A program made the translations under genes and the position numbers. From Pseudomonas palleroniana (GTDB taxonomy: Bacteria; Pseudomonadota; Gammaproteobacteria; Pseudomonadales; Pseudomonadaceae), in NCBI RefSeq assembly GCF_003031675.1, contig NZ_PYWX01000068.1, forward strand, positions 124,001 to 188,000: 64,000 bases of DNA, in the 5' to 3' direction. Under the pieces are notes generated by a model. The model saw nothing but the letters and a program-made list of their open reading frames with translations. It was not told where the DNA came from and did not search any database. Shown here one piece after another: positions 51,989-61,733 of this stretch. Every line of letters starts with the position of its first letter. Position 1 is the stretch's first letter.

Positions 51989-53776
51989 ATGGACGCTTTG
52001 GATCAAGAAAGGGATTATGAAACACAGCGCCTGGCACGCGTGGCGGACTTGTGCCCGCATGACAATGAAGAGGATGAGGTCTTCGAGAAAATAATTGCGA
52101 TGACCTCGGAGTACTTCAATGCGCCCATCGCACTGATATCCATTGTGGAAAAACACCAGCAGTGGTTCAGGGCGCGCGTGGGGATAGAAGAACGGTCCAC
52201 CCCGCGGGATGTCGCATTTTGCGCTTATTCTCTGCGTGACAGGGAGTTCATGGAAATCCTGGACGCTCACGAGGACGAGCGTTTCATGAACAATCCGTTA
52301 GTGACCGGCTCACCTTTTATTCGTTACTACGCAAGCGCCCCCCTGCTCACCCATGACGGTTTCTCCCTCGGTAGCCTGTGCATCATAGACACCGCCCCCA
52401 GAACCCCGATGCGCTCGCGCGATGCAGCCATGCTGACGTATTTCTCTGAGCTGGTGATGATGCAAATCAGGGGCTTGCGCTCCCGAAACTATGTGGATCA
52501 GCCGACCGGGTTATTCAACCGCCTCCGGTTGGAAGAAGATATCCGCCAGGCGCGCGCCAACGCAGAGCCGTACCACGTTTACGCGGTTGATGTGATTTCG
52601 CCGAAGTTCTTGAATGATGTGGTCAAGGCACTCGGTTACAGTTTCGCGCAGGCGTTGATGCTGTGCGTCAAATCACGCCTTCAACGCCTGATCCCCAAAC
52701 ATTGCCTGCTGTACAAAATCAGCCCCACACGCTTTGGGTTCCTGCTCAAGAGCGATGTTCCCATCGAGCAACTCTGCGCGAAAATCCTTGCCAATTTCGA
52801 GGAGCCGGTGGACTGCCGGGGCATTCCGATCCTGATGCAGACCGGTATCGGTGTACTTTCAATCCAGGGCCCGGAGGAGAAGGACTGGCTGCGCCTTGTC
52901 GTCGGCACTGCGGATGATGCGAGGGTGCGTAATATCGGGTGGGCGCTGTATCAGCCGCAGCTGGATGCCGCCCAGCAACGCGCGTTTACGCTCCTTAGCT
53001 CCTTATCAGAGGCCGTACGCTCGAGCACTCAATTCAGTCTGGTTTACCACCCTAAGATCAACATACCTGGCTGCACATGCGACAGCGTTGAAGCACTGAT
53101 CCGCTGGACGCATCCAACACTTGGCGTGATCAGTCCGGCAGAATTCATCCCCCTGGCAGGCAAGACCGCACTGATGCAGTCCATCACCTTCTGGGTTCTG
53201 GAGGCAGTAGTCGAACAGTCGCGCGCATGGAAAACCGAGGGGCTTGCGGTACGGGTCGCGATGAACGTGACGGTCAGTGACCTCGAAAATTCGAGGTTCG
53301 TGGATAAAATCGAAAGCTACCTACAGGCGGGCAAACTTGCTCCTGAAGACTTGGAGCTGGAATTTACCGAAAGTATGGTCATGTCCGATCCGGAGAAGGT
53401 CGTACGCCAACTCGAAAGAGCTCGAGATCTGGGAATAGAAATTTCGGTCGATGACTTTGGCACGGGCTACAGCAATTGGACCTATTTACGTCAGCTGCCG
53501 GCCAACTCAGTGAAGATCGACCAATCACTGATCGGCAACCTCCCCCACAATGAAAAAGATAAGCGCCTGGTCAAGACACTTATCGAACTGGCCAGGGGGT
53601 TGGGCTACCGAGTAGTCGCCGAAGGTGTCGAAACGCAAAGCACTCTTCACCTGATCGCCAAATGGGGCTGCACGCAAGCGCAGGGCTATTTGATCACCCA
53701 ACCTCTAAGCCCGCAAGCGTTGAAGAAATGGTTTGATCGGGGTGGGGCCGCTCTGGAACTTGCGCCAATATTCTAA
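51989..53776 (+). CDS. GAF-GGDEF(degenerate)-EAL c-di-GMP phosphodiesterase
   Basis: 595 residues. GAF sensor (about 25-170; DVAFCAYSLRD), degenerate GGDEF (about 175-320; active-site position reads SPTRFGFLLKSD), and EAL domain (about 345-590) with all usual catalytic motifs: EALIRW, MNVTVSD, ELEFTES, VDDFGTGYS, VKIDQS, AEGVET and AQGYLI. Predicted to hydrolyse c-di-GMP to pGpG under control of the GAF ligand. The gene stands between the chemoreceptor and a GGDEF cyclase. Confidence 0.93.
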   Translation: MDALDQERDYETQRLARVADLCPHDNEEDEVFEKIIAMTSEYFNAPIALISIVEKHQQWFRARVGIEERSTPRDVAFCAYSLRDREFMEILDAHEDERFMNNPLVTGSPFIRYYASAPLLTHDGFSLGSLCIIDTAPRTPMRSRDAAMLTYFSELVMMQIRGLRSRNYVDQPTGLFNRLRLEEDIRQARANAEPYHVYAVDVISPKFLNDVVKALGYSFAQALMLCVKSRLQRLIPKHCLLYKISPTRFGFLLKSDVPIEQLCAKILANFEEPVDCRGIPILMQTGIGVLSIQGPEEKDWLRLVVGTADDARVRNIGWALYQPQLDAAQQRAFTLLSSLSEAVRSSTQFSLVYHPKINIPGCTCDSVEALIRWTHPTLGVISPAEFIPLAGKTALMQSITFWVLEAVVEQSRAWKTEGLAVRVAMNVTVSDLENSRFVDKIESYLQAGKLAPEDLELEFTESMVMSDPEKVVRQLERARDLGIEISVDDFGTGYSNWTYLRQLPANSVKIDQSLIGNLPHNEKDKRLVKTLIELARGLGYRVVAEGVETQSTLHLIAKWGCTQAQGYLITQPLSPQALKKWFDRGGAALELAPIF

Positions 53777-53921
53777 ACCGGTTTGCTCCGCTCACCGCCG
53801 TTCTCAAATCCAAGGCGTTCTCCAGGCGAGTCGTTAAGTATTTTGAGCAAGGGCCGATAGCCAGCATACTGCCGTCTCCCCTATACGCTCTGCCGTCGAT
53901 GCTTGAGGATCAAAAAAGAAG

Positions 53922-55457
53922 ATGCGTTCTCATTTGGGTGCTTTCAAAGTTGCCGACGTGATCTTTTGCACCCTGATCTGCCTGACAGGCATTGCCGTTA
54001 CAGTCTTGGTGCTGACCTTTTACATCAGGACAGAGCAGCGCACCGCCAGCGTTGCATTCAAACTCGAAGTTGACGAGCGCTTCAGTCGCGTACAGCGACG
54101 TTTCAGTGTGCAAGATTTAAAGCTGGACACCGTCAAGCGGTTCTTTATCAACGCCGACGACGTTACTGAAAAAGAATTCATGGGCTTTGTCACGCCGCTG
54201 GTTGAGGAAGGCGAAACCTATGGCTGGGTCCAGAGGATCCAGCAGAAGGATCTGGAGTCCTTTCGCGCCGAAGCGCTGCTGAACGGAACCAGCGATTTTT
54301 CTTATCATGAGATCAACCCCCTCAACGGCCAAACGCGTCCCCTCACTGAACGAGCTGAACACTGGATACTGCTCTACCTGCTGTCGCTGGATGATGTAAA
54401 GATCACCCCAGGTACCGACGTCATGGCCAACCCGAATCGTGAAGCGCTGTTCACCCGAGCTCGCGAGAGCCATCAAATGGTCGTGTCGGACCCGCTGAAA
54501 ATGTCCAGTGGCCAGTTCGGCGTGTTCTTTATTGCACCCGTGTTCGGCCCAGACGCTACGATTCCCGAGCATGACGATGGCTTGCAGGGCTACGTGGTTT
54601 CCACCGTGCGCCTGGCGTTCTTGATGGAACAAAACATTCCATTGGCAAGCATGCTGAGGCTGAACGTGACGCTCTCAACGATTGACGCAGCGGCCGGTGA
54701 GTACATTTATCAAAGCTCAACGCCGCCAGCCGATTCGGAACTCTACGAGCGGCGGCTGCTCAACGTCGCTGACAATACCTACGTCATGCAGTTTCGGCCC
54801 GGCCCGGCGTTTTCGGCGGCCAATAGTCACGTATTTTCCAGCGGCCTGATTGTTGTATCCGGGGCCGTGTTGACGCTGTTGATGACCGCGATGATGTTCC
54901 TGCTGATCACACAACGCACCCGCGCGCTTTCCCTGGTTGCCGAGCGCACCCAAGAATTGCAGACCATGAACATTACCGACCACCTCACCGGCGTGTACAA
55001 CCGACGTTACTTTGAAACATCCATGGCGCGCCTGCTGATAGAGGCCAATATCCAACGCCAGCCGTTATCGCTGATCATGTTCGATATCGATCACTTCAAA
55101 CTGATCAATGACCGCAAGGGGCATCTGTGCGGCGATAAAGTCCTGCGGCTTCTGTGCGCCCGGATCAGTGCGGCAATACGTAAAAGCGACCTGTTGTGCA
55201 GGACGGGCGGAGAAGAATTCGCACTCATATGCCCGAGCAGCGCACTGAACGACGCAGGAAAACTGGCAGAAAAGCTCCGCTTGTTGATAAGCGACCTTCC
55301 GTTTGATGAGGCGGGCCAGGTGAGTTGCAGCTTTGGCGTGGCGACGTGGGCACCACCTGACTCCTTCGAGGACCTTATGCGGCGGGTGGACGCTGCCATG
55401 TACGCCGCCAAATCCGGCGGTCGTGACCGAGTACAGTTGGCCAGCCGGGAAAATTGA
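53922..55457 (+). CDS. CHASE-GGDEF diguanylate cyclase
   Basis: 511 residues. TM1 (about 10-32), periplasmic CHASE domain (about 75-265; FINADDVTEKEFMGFVTPLV, YGWVQRI), TM2 (about 305-330) and a GGDEF domain (345-505) with LTGVYNRRYFE, IDHFKLINDRKGH and RTGGEEFALICP, so the A-site GGEEF is intact. Predicted to make c-di-GMP in response to an external signal. No autoinhibitory RxxD is obvious near the A-site. Its phosphodiesterase neighbour has the opposite activity. Confidence 0.93.
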   Translation: MRSHLGAFKVADVIFCTLICLTGIAVTVLVLTFYIRTEQRTASVAFKLEVDERFSRVQRRFSVQDLKLDTVKRFFINADDVTEKEFMGFVTPLVEEGETYGWVQRIQQKDLESFRAEALLNGTSDFSYHEINPLNGQTRPLTERAEHWILLYLLSLDDVKITPGTDVMANPNREALFTRARESHQMVVSDPLKMSSGQFGVFFIAPVFGPDATIPEHDDGLQGYVVSTVRLAFLMEQNIPLASMLRLNVTLSTIDAAAGEYIYQSSTPPADSELYERRLLNVADNTYVMQFRPGPAFSAANSHVFSSGLIVVSGAVLTLLMTAMMFLLITQRTRALSLVAERTQELQTMNITDHLTGVYNRRYFETSMARLLIEANIQRQPLSLIMFDIDHFKLINDRKGHLCGDKVLRLLCARISAAIRKSDLLCRTGGEEFALICPSSALNDAGKLAEKLRLLISDLPFDEAGQVSCSFGVATWAPPDSFEDLMRRVDAAMYAAKSGGRDRVQLASREN

Positions 55458-55491
55458 GCCGCGATCAACCCTGCCGCGCAGCGCAAAGACG

Positions 55492-56805
55492 CTAAAGCTT
55501 GCTGGGGGCTGCAGCGGCGGGCACCTGCAGAAAACCTCGCGCCAATTGCTGATACAACTCAGGCCCCATCCTGGCGCTGACCGCCTTGGCAATCAGCGCC
55601 ACGCCCATGAGACTGATGACCATCCCATGGCTGTCGATCATCTCCATGACGATGATTGCGGCGGTGATCGGCGACTGCGTTACCGCCGCCAGGAAACCCA
55701 CCATGCACAGCGCAATCATGGGTTGGGCCGCCACGTTGAAAAACTCGGCGACATTGGCGCCCACCGCCGCGCCGACAGCAAGGGACGGTGCGAAAATGCC
55801 GCCAGGGATACCGGAAAAATAGGTCACGACGGTGGCAAGAAAACGCGTGATGGGCGCATGCCAGGGCAGGCCGATATCAGACACGATGATCTGTGACGTA
55901 ATGCCGTAACCGCTGCCAAACGACAGGCCACCGCTGAGCGCGCCGAGAACGGCCACGATCAACCCGCAACCACCGGCAAACCAGACCGGGTGAGCGCGGC
56001 GCCATTCCCAGAGGGCAAACCGCTGATGCCGCTGTGGCCACAGCAGCATTCGGCTGAATAACCCTCCCAGCAGACCGCAACCGATACCGGCGGCCACCGC
56101 AGGCGCGATGATCGTGAGGCTGACATCTTGTACGTCCAGGTGACCGAAGTAGTTGTAGTTACCCTGTATAGCGATCGCGACCATGCCTGACAGGATGATC
56201 GTGCTGAGCAACACACCACTGGTGCGCGTTTCCAGCTTGCGCCCCAACTCTTCCACCGCAAACGCCACCCCGGCCAACGGCGTGTTGAACGCTGCGGCAA
56301 TGCCAGCGGCGCCTCCGGCCAGGATCAGATCTTCGGGACGAATCACCCGCGCATTGGGCAGGTAACGATGAAAGAAGTGCATGATTGAGGCGGCCACTTG
56401 CACCGAAGGGCCTTCGCGCCCAGCCGAAAAGCCCCCGGTCAGTGCCAGTGTGCCCAGGCCTATCTTGGCGAACGCAATACGCAACGAGACCAACCGGCTG
56501 ACGGGTTTGCCCTGGTGCGCCAGCCGCGTGGCGGCGATCACCTGGGGAATTCCGCTGCCCTGGGCTCCGGCAAAAAACCGCGTGGTCAGCCACACCACCA
56601 GCATGCCCACCAGTGGCGTGTAGATAAACGGCAACCAGGGTCGCCCGGCCGTCTGTTGAGCAAATTGCATCAGCGCCAGGTCGGCCAGGCGGGCGAACAT
56701 CACGACCAGCAGCCCGGCACAGGTGGCGGCAACCCAGAGGGTCACGCGAGTACGCCAGCGGACAGACGCAAAGCGACGGCGTAACAACAATAGCGGTTTG
56801 ATCAC
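55492..56805 (-). CDS. ClC-family chloride channel/antiporter
   Basis: About 437 residues from the GTG chosen at 56805 (a longer frame goes to 56907). ClC selectivity segments: GSGIPQVIAA, SAGREGPSVQ (gating Glu of the GREGP motif) and GIPGGIFAPSLAVGA. About ten to eleven membrane helices, with a short C-terminal tail that has no CBS domains. Transporters with GREGP-type gating can be Cl-/H+ antiporters or channels. Start uncertain: the GTG begins just before the basic segment KPLLLLRRRF, and only a weak GGGA precedes it. Confidence 0.87.
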   Translation of the reverse strand: MIKPLLLLRRRFASVRWRTRVTLWVAATCAGLLVVMFARLADLALMQFAQQTAGRPWLPFIYTPLVGMLVVWLTTRFFAGAQGSGIPQVIAATRLAHQGKPVSRLVSLRIAFAKIGLGTLALTGGFSAGREGPSVQVAASIMHFFHRYLPNARVIRPEDLILAGGAAGIAAAFNTPLAGVAFAVEELGRKLETRTSGVLLSTIILSGMVAIAIQGNYNYFGHLDVQDVSLTIIAPAVAAGIGCGLLGGLFSRMLLWPQRHQRFALWEWRRAHPVWFAGGCGLIVAVLGALSGGLSFGSGYGITSQIIVSDIGLPWHAPITRFLATVVTYFSGIPGGIFAPSLAVGAAVGANVAEFFNVAAQPMIALCMVGFLAAVTQSPITAAIIVMEMIDSHGMVISLMGVALIAKAVSARMGPELYQQLARGFLQVPAAAAPSKL

Positions 56806-56930
56806 CCGAGCAGATTCCCGTTTCAAGTTCGATGGCAGGCAACGCCCGCGCAGTCTCGCATGATCTCGACCCTGCCGCAGCCCTGCAGCATGCCCCGCGC
56901 AGGGCATTCAACAAACAGGACGGGCGTTGC

Positions 56931-58541
56931 TCACCACACCGCGATATGTGAATCCGCCCTCGGTTCTGTTCCTCCGCACAGCACGCCCGTAACCGGGTCG
57001 CGCAGGATGATTTGCCCGCGCCCGTAATCGGTCAGGTCGCAGGCGATCTGTACTTCGTGGCCGCGACGTATCAGCGCGTTGGCCAGATCGCGGGAGGCGC
57101 CCTGCTCTATGCCGACTTTCATGCCGCCCAGCCATTGCCAGCGTGGCGCATCCAGTGCGGCCTGAGGGTTGAGGCCGAAATCGACGAGGTTCATCACCAT
57201 CTGCACATGGCCTTGCGGCTGCATGTAGCCGCCCATCACGCCGAACGGTCCGAGGGCCTGGCCATCCTGGGTGAGAAAGCCGGGAATGATGGTGTGGAAG
57301 GTTTTCTTGCCGGGCGCCAGGCAGTTGGCATGGGCCGGATCGAGGCTGAACTCCTGCCCGCGATTTTGCAGGGCGATGCCGCTGTCGGGCAGCACCACGC
57401 CGGAGCCGAAGCCGTGGTAGTTGCTCTGGATGAACGAGACCATATTGCCTTCGGCGTCCGCCGTGGCCAGGTACACCGTGCCGCTGGCGTGAGGGTCACC
57501 GGGCTTGGGCAGTTGCGCTTGTTCGCCGATCTGGTCACGACGGCGGGTGCTGTAGGCGTCGCTCAGCAGGTCAGCCACCGCCACGCGCATATGCAAGGGG
57601 TCGGTGATGTGGTGCAAGCCGTCGCTGTAGGCCACCTTCATTGCCTCAAGCTGACGATGCCAGGTCTGTTGGCTGTCACGGTGATCGAAGTTGAAGCCTT
57701 CGAGGATCTTCAGGGCCATCAACGCCACCAGCCCTTGGCCGCTCGGGGGGATTTCCCAGACGTCCACGCCACGATAATTGATGTGGATCGGCTCGACCCA
57801 CTGCGCCCGATAATTCTTGAGGTCGCCGCCACGCAGGTAGCCGCCGCCGGCACGCGAATGAGCGTCCAGTCGGTCGGCCAGCGCGCCGCGATACAGGCTT
57901 TCGCAACGGGTCGCGGCGAGTTCTTCCAAGGTCCGTGCCTGGGCCGGGTTGCGGTACAACTGGCCTGCCAGCGGAGCGCGTCCGTCGATCAGGAAGGTGT
58001 CGAACCAGGCCTCCAGCGCGGCGTCACGATGGGGGGTGAATTCGTTCAAGGCGAGCTGCCACTGATGGGCGACTACCGGCGAGACGGGAAAGCCGTCCCG
58101 CGCCAGGCTGATGGCCGGCTGCAGCAGATCGGCGAAGGGCAACTTGCCGAAGCGTTGCGACAGCTCCGCCCAGGCCGACGGGCACCCAGGCACGGTGACG
58201 GGAGTCCAGCCGTACAGCGGCATGTGCTCATGCCCCGCCGCCTTGACCGCCTCAATACTCAGGGCCGCCGGCGCGTGACCGTTGCCATTCAGGCCGTGCA
58301 ACCGGCCCTTGCACCACACCAGCGCAAACGCATCGCCGCCCAGGCCGCAGCCGGTGGGTTCCACCACGATGAGGGCCGCGGCCGTGGCGATAGCGGCATC
58401 GATGGCGTTGCCGCCCTTTTGCAGGATCTCGATCCCCGCCTGGGCCGCCAGGGGTTGTGACGCCGCGACCATGCCGCGACGGGCAAAGACGCTCTGGCGT
58501 TGTGACGGATAGGGGTACTCATGAGCAGAAAATTTCAACAT
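56931..58541 (-). CDS. Gamma-glutamyltransferase family protein (YwrD-like)
   Basis: 536 residues. Signature order fits YwrD-type GGT relatives: AAIATAAALIVVEPTGCGLG near the N-terminus, the autoprocessing nucleophile Thr in ASGTVYLATADAEGNMVS and YHGFGSG after it. A single chain is cut into two subunits at this Thr in the family. No signal peptide at the chosen start, so it is probably cytoplasmic, unlike secreted GGT. ATG 58541 has AAGAG about eight bases upstream; a longer frame to 58742 overlaps the ABC gene. Context with an amino-acid ABC transporter suggests hydrolysis of imported gamma-glutamyl compounds (inference). Confidence 0.88.
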   Translation of the reverse strand: MLKFSAHEYPYPSQRQSVFARRGMVAASQPLAAQAGIEILQKGGNAIDAAIATAAALIVVEPTGCGLGGDAFALVWCKGRLHGLNGNGHAPAALSIEAVKAAGHEHMPLYGWTPVTVPGCPSAWAELSQRFGKLPFADLLQPAISLARDGFPVSPVVAHQWQLALNEFTPHRDAALEAWFDTFLIDGRAPLAGQLYRNPAQARTLEELAATRCESLYRGALADRLDAHSRAGGGYLRGGDLKNYRAQWVEPIHINYRGVDVWEIPPSGQGLVALMALKILEGFNFDHRDSQQTWHRQLEAMKVAYSDGLHHITDPLHMRVAVADLLSDAYSTRRRDQIGEQAQLPKPGDPHASGTVYLATADAEGNMVSFIQSNYHGFGSGVVLPDSGIALQNRGQEFSLDPAHANCLAPGKKTFHTIIPGFLTQDGQALGPFGVMGGYMQPQGHVQMVMNLVDFGLNPQAALDAPRWQWLGGMKVGIEQGASRDLANALIRRGHEVQIACDLTDYGRGQIILRDPVTGVLCGGTEPRADSHIAVW

Positions 58542-58599
58542 GGCAAAGGCTCTTGGGTTCAGGCTTTTGGACACAGGCGACAGGGGTTCCTCGCCAGGC

Positions 58600-59379
58600 T
58601 CACAACACACGACTGAGAAAGGCTCGGGTACGGGGGTGGCTGGGGCGCCTGAAAATCTGTTCCGGTGGCCCTTGTTCGATGATTTCGCCCTGGTCGAGCA
58701 CCACCACCCGATCGGCCACTTCACGGGCAAAGCCCATTTCATGGGTGACCACCACCATGGTCATCCCCTCCTCGGCCAGCTCTTTCATGACCTCCAGCAC
58801 TTCGCCGACGGTTTCCGGGTCAAGCGCGCTGGTGGGTTCGTCGAACAACATGGCTTGGGGCTTCATGGCCAGGGCGCGGGCAATCGCGACCCGTTGCTGC
58901 TGGCCGCCGGAAAGCATTGACGGGTAGTGGCCGGCCTTGTCGGCCAGGCCGACCCTGGCCAGCAAATCCCGCGCCTGACCCAGCGCCTCGGCACGCGAAA
59001 CGCCAAGCACCTGGATCGGCGCCTCGATGATGTTTTCCAGGGCGGTCATATGCGGGAACAGATTGAAGCGCTGGAACACCATGCCGATATCGCGGCGCTG
59101 CCGGGCGATGTTGCGCTCCGAATCACGCACCAGGCTGCCGTCGCTGCGCTCGCGATAGCCCATGGCACGGCCGTTGACGCGGATGCGCCCGCCCTGGATA
59201 TCTTCCAGCAGGTTGATGCAGCGGATAAAAGTGGTCTTGCCGGAGCCTGATGCACCGATCAACACCACCACTTCGCCACGCCGCACTTGCAGGGAAACGC
59301 CCTTGAGAATCTGTAGCTCGCCGAAGGACTTGTGAATATCCAGCGCTTCGATGATCAGTTCTTCACTTTGGTGCGCCAT
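58600..59379 (-). CDS. Amino-acid ABC transporter ATP-binding protein
   Basis: 259 residues. Walker A GASGSGKTTFIR, signature LSGGQQQRVAIARAL, Walker B MLFDEPTSALDPETVGEVL, switch His in VVVTHEMGF. The GlnQ/HisP-type polar amino-acid group. Starts two bases after the permease stop on the same strand. Confidence 0.94.
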   Translation of the reverse strand: MAHQSEELIIEALDIHKSFGELQILKGVSLQVRRGEVVVLIGASGSGKTTFIRCINLLEDIQGGRIRVNGRAMGYRERSDGSLVRDSERNIARQRRDIGMVFQRFNLFPHMTALENIIEAPIQVLGVSRAEALGQARDLLARVGLADKAGHYPSMLSGGQQQRVAIARALAMKPQAMLFDEPTSALDPETVGEVLEVMKELAEEGMTMVVVTHEMGFAREVADRVVVLDQGEIIEQGPPEQIFRRPSHPRTRAFLSRVL

Positions 59380-59381
59380 GC

Positions 59382-60158
59382 TTAACGTCCCCTCAGCAAT
59401 TTCAAGGTGCTACGCCCGAACAGGCGGCTGGAGGCCGGCGGTGGTGCGCCAGGCCGGTCGGACTGGCCGAAACGGCTCTCCAGCCAACGCTGGAAAAACC
59501 CCCACAGGGTGGTGAGCATCAAGAAGTAGATCGCTACCACCAGGTACAGCTCGAACACACGGAAGGTCGCCGAAGTGACCATCTGCGTACTGAGCAGCAA
59601 CTCCTGCACTCCGATGACACTGACCAGTGTGGTGTTCTTGAGCATCACGTTGAACTCGTTGCCCAGCGGCGGCACGATCACCCGGAACGCCTGTGGCAGG
59701 ATGATGCGCCGCATCAGCTTGGCGAACCCCATGCCCAGGGAGCGTCCGGCCTCGTATTGGCCCTTGTCGACCGCGCCGATCCCCGCCCGGATGATCTCGG
59801 CCATATAGGCGCCTTCGTTGAGGCCCAGGGCAATGATCGCGGCCTGGATATTCCCCGGGATCACCAAGCCGAACAGTTCCACATCCTCAAAACGGAAGAT
59901 CCCGCCTGCCGCCATGGCGGTGTACAAAAACACGATCTGCACCAGCAACGGCGTGCCACGCATCAACCACACATAAAAGCGCACCGGCAGATGCAGCAAC
60001 GGGTTCTTCGACAGCCGCAGCAACGCCGCCGCCAGCCCCAGCAGACAGCCCAGCAACATCGCCGAAACCGCGATCAGGCAGGTCAGCCAGAGCCCGGTCA
60101 GGTACACGCCGCTGGGCTGCAATAGGTACTGCCAGAACACATCCCAATTGAAATTCAT
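59382..60158 (-). CDS. Amino-acid ABC transporter permease
   Basis: 258 residues with about five membrane helices and the HisM/GlnP inner-membrane signature GAVDKGQYEAGRSLGM followed by RIILPQAFRVIVPPLGNEF (EAA-like loop). Predicted to form the transport channel with the ATPase and binding protein of this operon. The last 30 residues are basic and cytoplasmic. Confidence 0.93.
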   Translation of the reverse strand: MNFNWDVFWQYLLQPSGVYLTGLWLTCLIAVSAMLLGCLLGLAAALLRLSKNPLLHLPVRFYVWLMRGTPLLVQIVFLYTAMAAGGIFRFEDVELFGLVIPGNIQAAIIALGLNEGAYMAEIIRAGIGAVDKGQYEAGRSLGMGFAKLMRRIILPQAFRVIVPPLGNEFNVMLKNTTLVSVIGVQELLLSTQMVTSATFRVFELYLVVAIYFLMLTTLWGFFQRWLESRFGQSDRPGAPPPASSRLFGRSTLKLLRGR

Positions 60159-60170
60159 CGCGGGTTTGCC

Positions 60171-60977
60171 TCAGTCGAGTGTGTCGCTGCTCACATGCCA
60201 CTTGTTCAGCAACTGCAGGTAGCTGCCATCGCTGCGCATGTCGCTGATCACTTGTTGCACCGCGGCGCTCAATTGCGGGTCATCCTTGCGAATGCCCAGG
60301 CCGGTGAGGATGCGGCTGAACGCCGGCACACCCTCCTGAAACAGGTCGGGGGCCATCGCTGCGTAGTAACCGGCGGTTTCCACGGTGGTGCCGTAGGCGT
60401 CGACCTGGTGGATGCGCAGGGCTTGGAAAGCATCGGTGTCGGTGTTGTAGACCACCAGTTTCATGGCGGGCTTGCCGGCTTTGGTCAGGCTGTCGTTCTG
60501 GCTATCCAGCAGGGTCTTGATGGTCGAGCCATTGAGCACCGCGACTTTGTGCCCGGACAGGTCATCCAGTGCCTTGATGCCCTTGGGGTTGCCCTTTGGC
60601 ACCACCACCGACTGGCTGGAATACATGTAGTTGACGATATCGATCACCTGGCGCCGTTCGGGCTTGTCGAACAGTTGATCGACGATCATGTCGCACTGCT
60701 GGGCGAGCAGCGCCGGCACCAGCCCCGAGAACGGAATCACTCGCCACTGCACCGGCTTTTCGCCCAGGCGCTTGGCGATTTCCAGGCCCAGATCGACGGT
60801 CAGCCCGCGCGGTTTCTGGGCTTCGTCGAAAGACACCAGCGGGGGTGAATCCATCCCCGAGCAGTAAGTGAGCTTATCGGCTTTGAGCAGGCGCTCCGGT
60901 ACCTGGGGCGCGGCAAAGGCCCACTGGCTAAAGAGACTGAGGGAGAAAGCCACCAGCAAGGCGCGGCGTTTATGCAT
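60171..60977 (-). CDS. Amino-acid ABC transporter substrate-binding protein
   Basis: 268 residues with a signal peptide (MHKRRALLVAFSLSLFSQWAFA) and the SBP_bac_3 fold: YCSGMDSPPLVSFDEAQKPR, GLTVDLGLEIAKRLG, CDMIVDQLFDKPERRQV. It captures a polar amino acid or a gamma-glutamyl compound in the periplasm. First transporter gene of the operon (binding protein, permease, ATPase, then the GGT-like gene). ATG 60977 is preferred over an upstream start that lacks the signal-peptide pattern. Confidence 0.93.
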   Translation of the reverse strand: MHKRRALLVAFSLSLFSQWAFAAPQVPERLLKADKLTYCSGMDSPPLVSFDEAQKPRGLTVDLGLEIAKRLGEKPVQWRVIPFSGLVPALLAQQCDMIVDQLFDKPERRQVIDIVNYMYSSQSVVVPKGNPKGIKALDDLSGHKVAVLNGSTIKTLLDSQNDSLTKAGKPAMKLVVYNTDTDAFQALRIHQVDAYGTTVETAGYYAAMAPDLFQEGVPAFSRILTGLGIRKDDPQLSAAVQQVISDMRSDGSYLQLLNKWHVSSDTLD

Positions 60978-61043
60978 GACCAGACACTCCAGTAGGTTGA
61001 AGAACGGGGCAGGACACCAAGTCAAAACACGACAGCTTTTTTA

Positions 61044-61712
61044 TTATTTTTCCGCTTGCAGGAATTGAATCAGCGCCGGCACCGTGCCTTCGATGTGTTC
61101 ACGCACCACGGCTTCGGCGCGGGCGGCGTCACCGGCCCGAATCGCGTCGAGGATCACCGCATGTTCCTGGCGTGCGCTGAGCGGCTTTTCACCGTGCTGC
61201 AACCACAAGCGCATGGGCGCCTCGACCAGCGAGTACAACGCCGAAATCTGCTTCATCAAACGCGGTCGGCCGCTGAGGCTGCACAGGTATTCATGAAACG
61301 CACGATGGCGGCGAACCCAGGCGGCGCTCTCGTCGCGGTAGTCGTCCATCTCGTCCAGCAGGCGTTCCAGGGCCGCCAGCTGGCGTTCGCCGATACGGCC
61401 CACCGCCACGCGCACCGCCAGCCCTTCCAGGGCGCTGCGCATCTCGAACACCTCATGCAGCTCATCGATATCCAGGCCGCTGACCACTGCGCCACGGTTG
61501 GGTCGCAGGGTAACGAGGCCCTGGGCATCCAGGCGCCGGAACGCTTCGCGCACCGGCATGCGGCTCATACCGACCTCACTGGCGATGTCTTCGGCAATCA
61601 GCCGGTCACCCTTGCGGTAGCGGCCGCTGCAAATGGCTTCCAGCAGGTAGTTGTAGGCCTCCTCCTCGGCAGTCAGTGGCTGACGGTCTACGTAAGCAGG
61701 GGCAAATTGCAT
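61044..61712 (-). CDS. GntR-family (FCD/VanR-type) transcriptional regulator
   Basis: 222 residues. N-terminal winged helix (YNYLLEAICSGRYRKGDRLI, MSRMPVREAFRRLDAQGLV) and a C-terminal all-helical FCD domain with metal/ligand residues (RHRAFHEYL, EHAVILDAIRAGD). Likely regulator of the adjacent transport and gamma-glutamyl genes. ATG at 61712 (AAGG upstream) is chosen over a TTG at 61742. A near-perfect inverted repeat precedes the start. Confidence 0.92.
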   Translation of the reverse strand: MQFAPAYVDRQPLTAEEEAYNYLLEAICSGRYRKGDRLIAEDIASEVGMSRMPVREAFRRLDAQGLVTLRPNRGAVVSGLDIDELHEVFEMRSALEGLAVRVAVGRIGERQLAALERLLDEMDDYRDESAAWVRRHRAFHEYLCSLSGRPRLMKQISALYSLVEAPMRLWLQHGEKPLSARQEHAVILDAIRAGDAARAEAVVREHIEGTVPALIQFLQAEK

Positions 61713-61733
61713 CGGCGGCACCTTTTGATTTTT

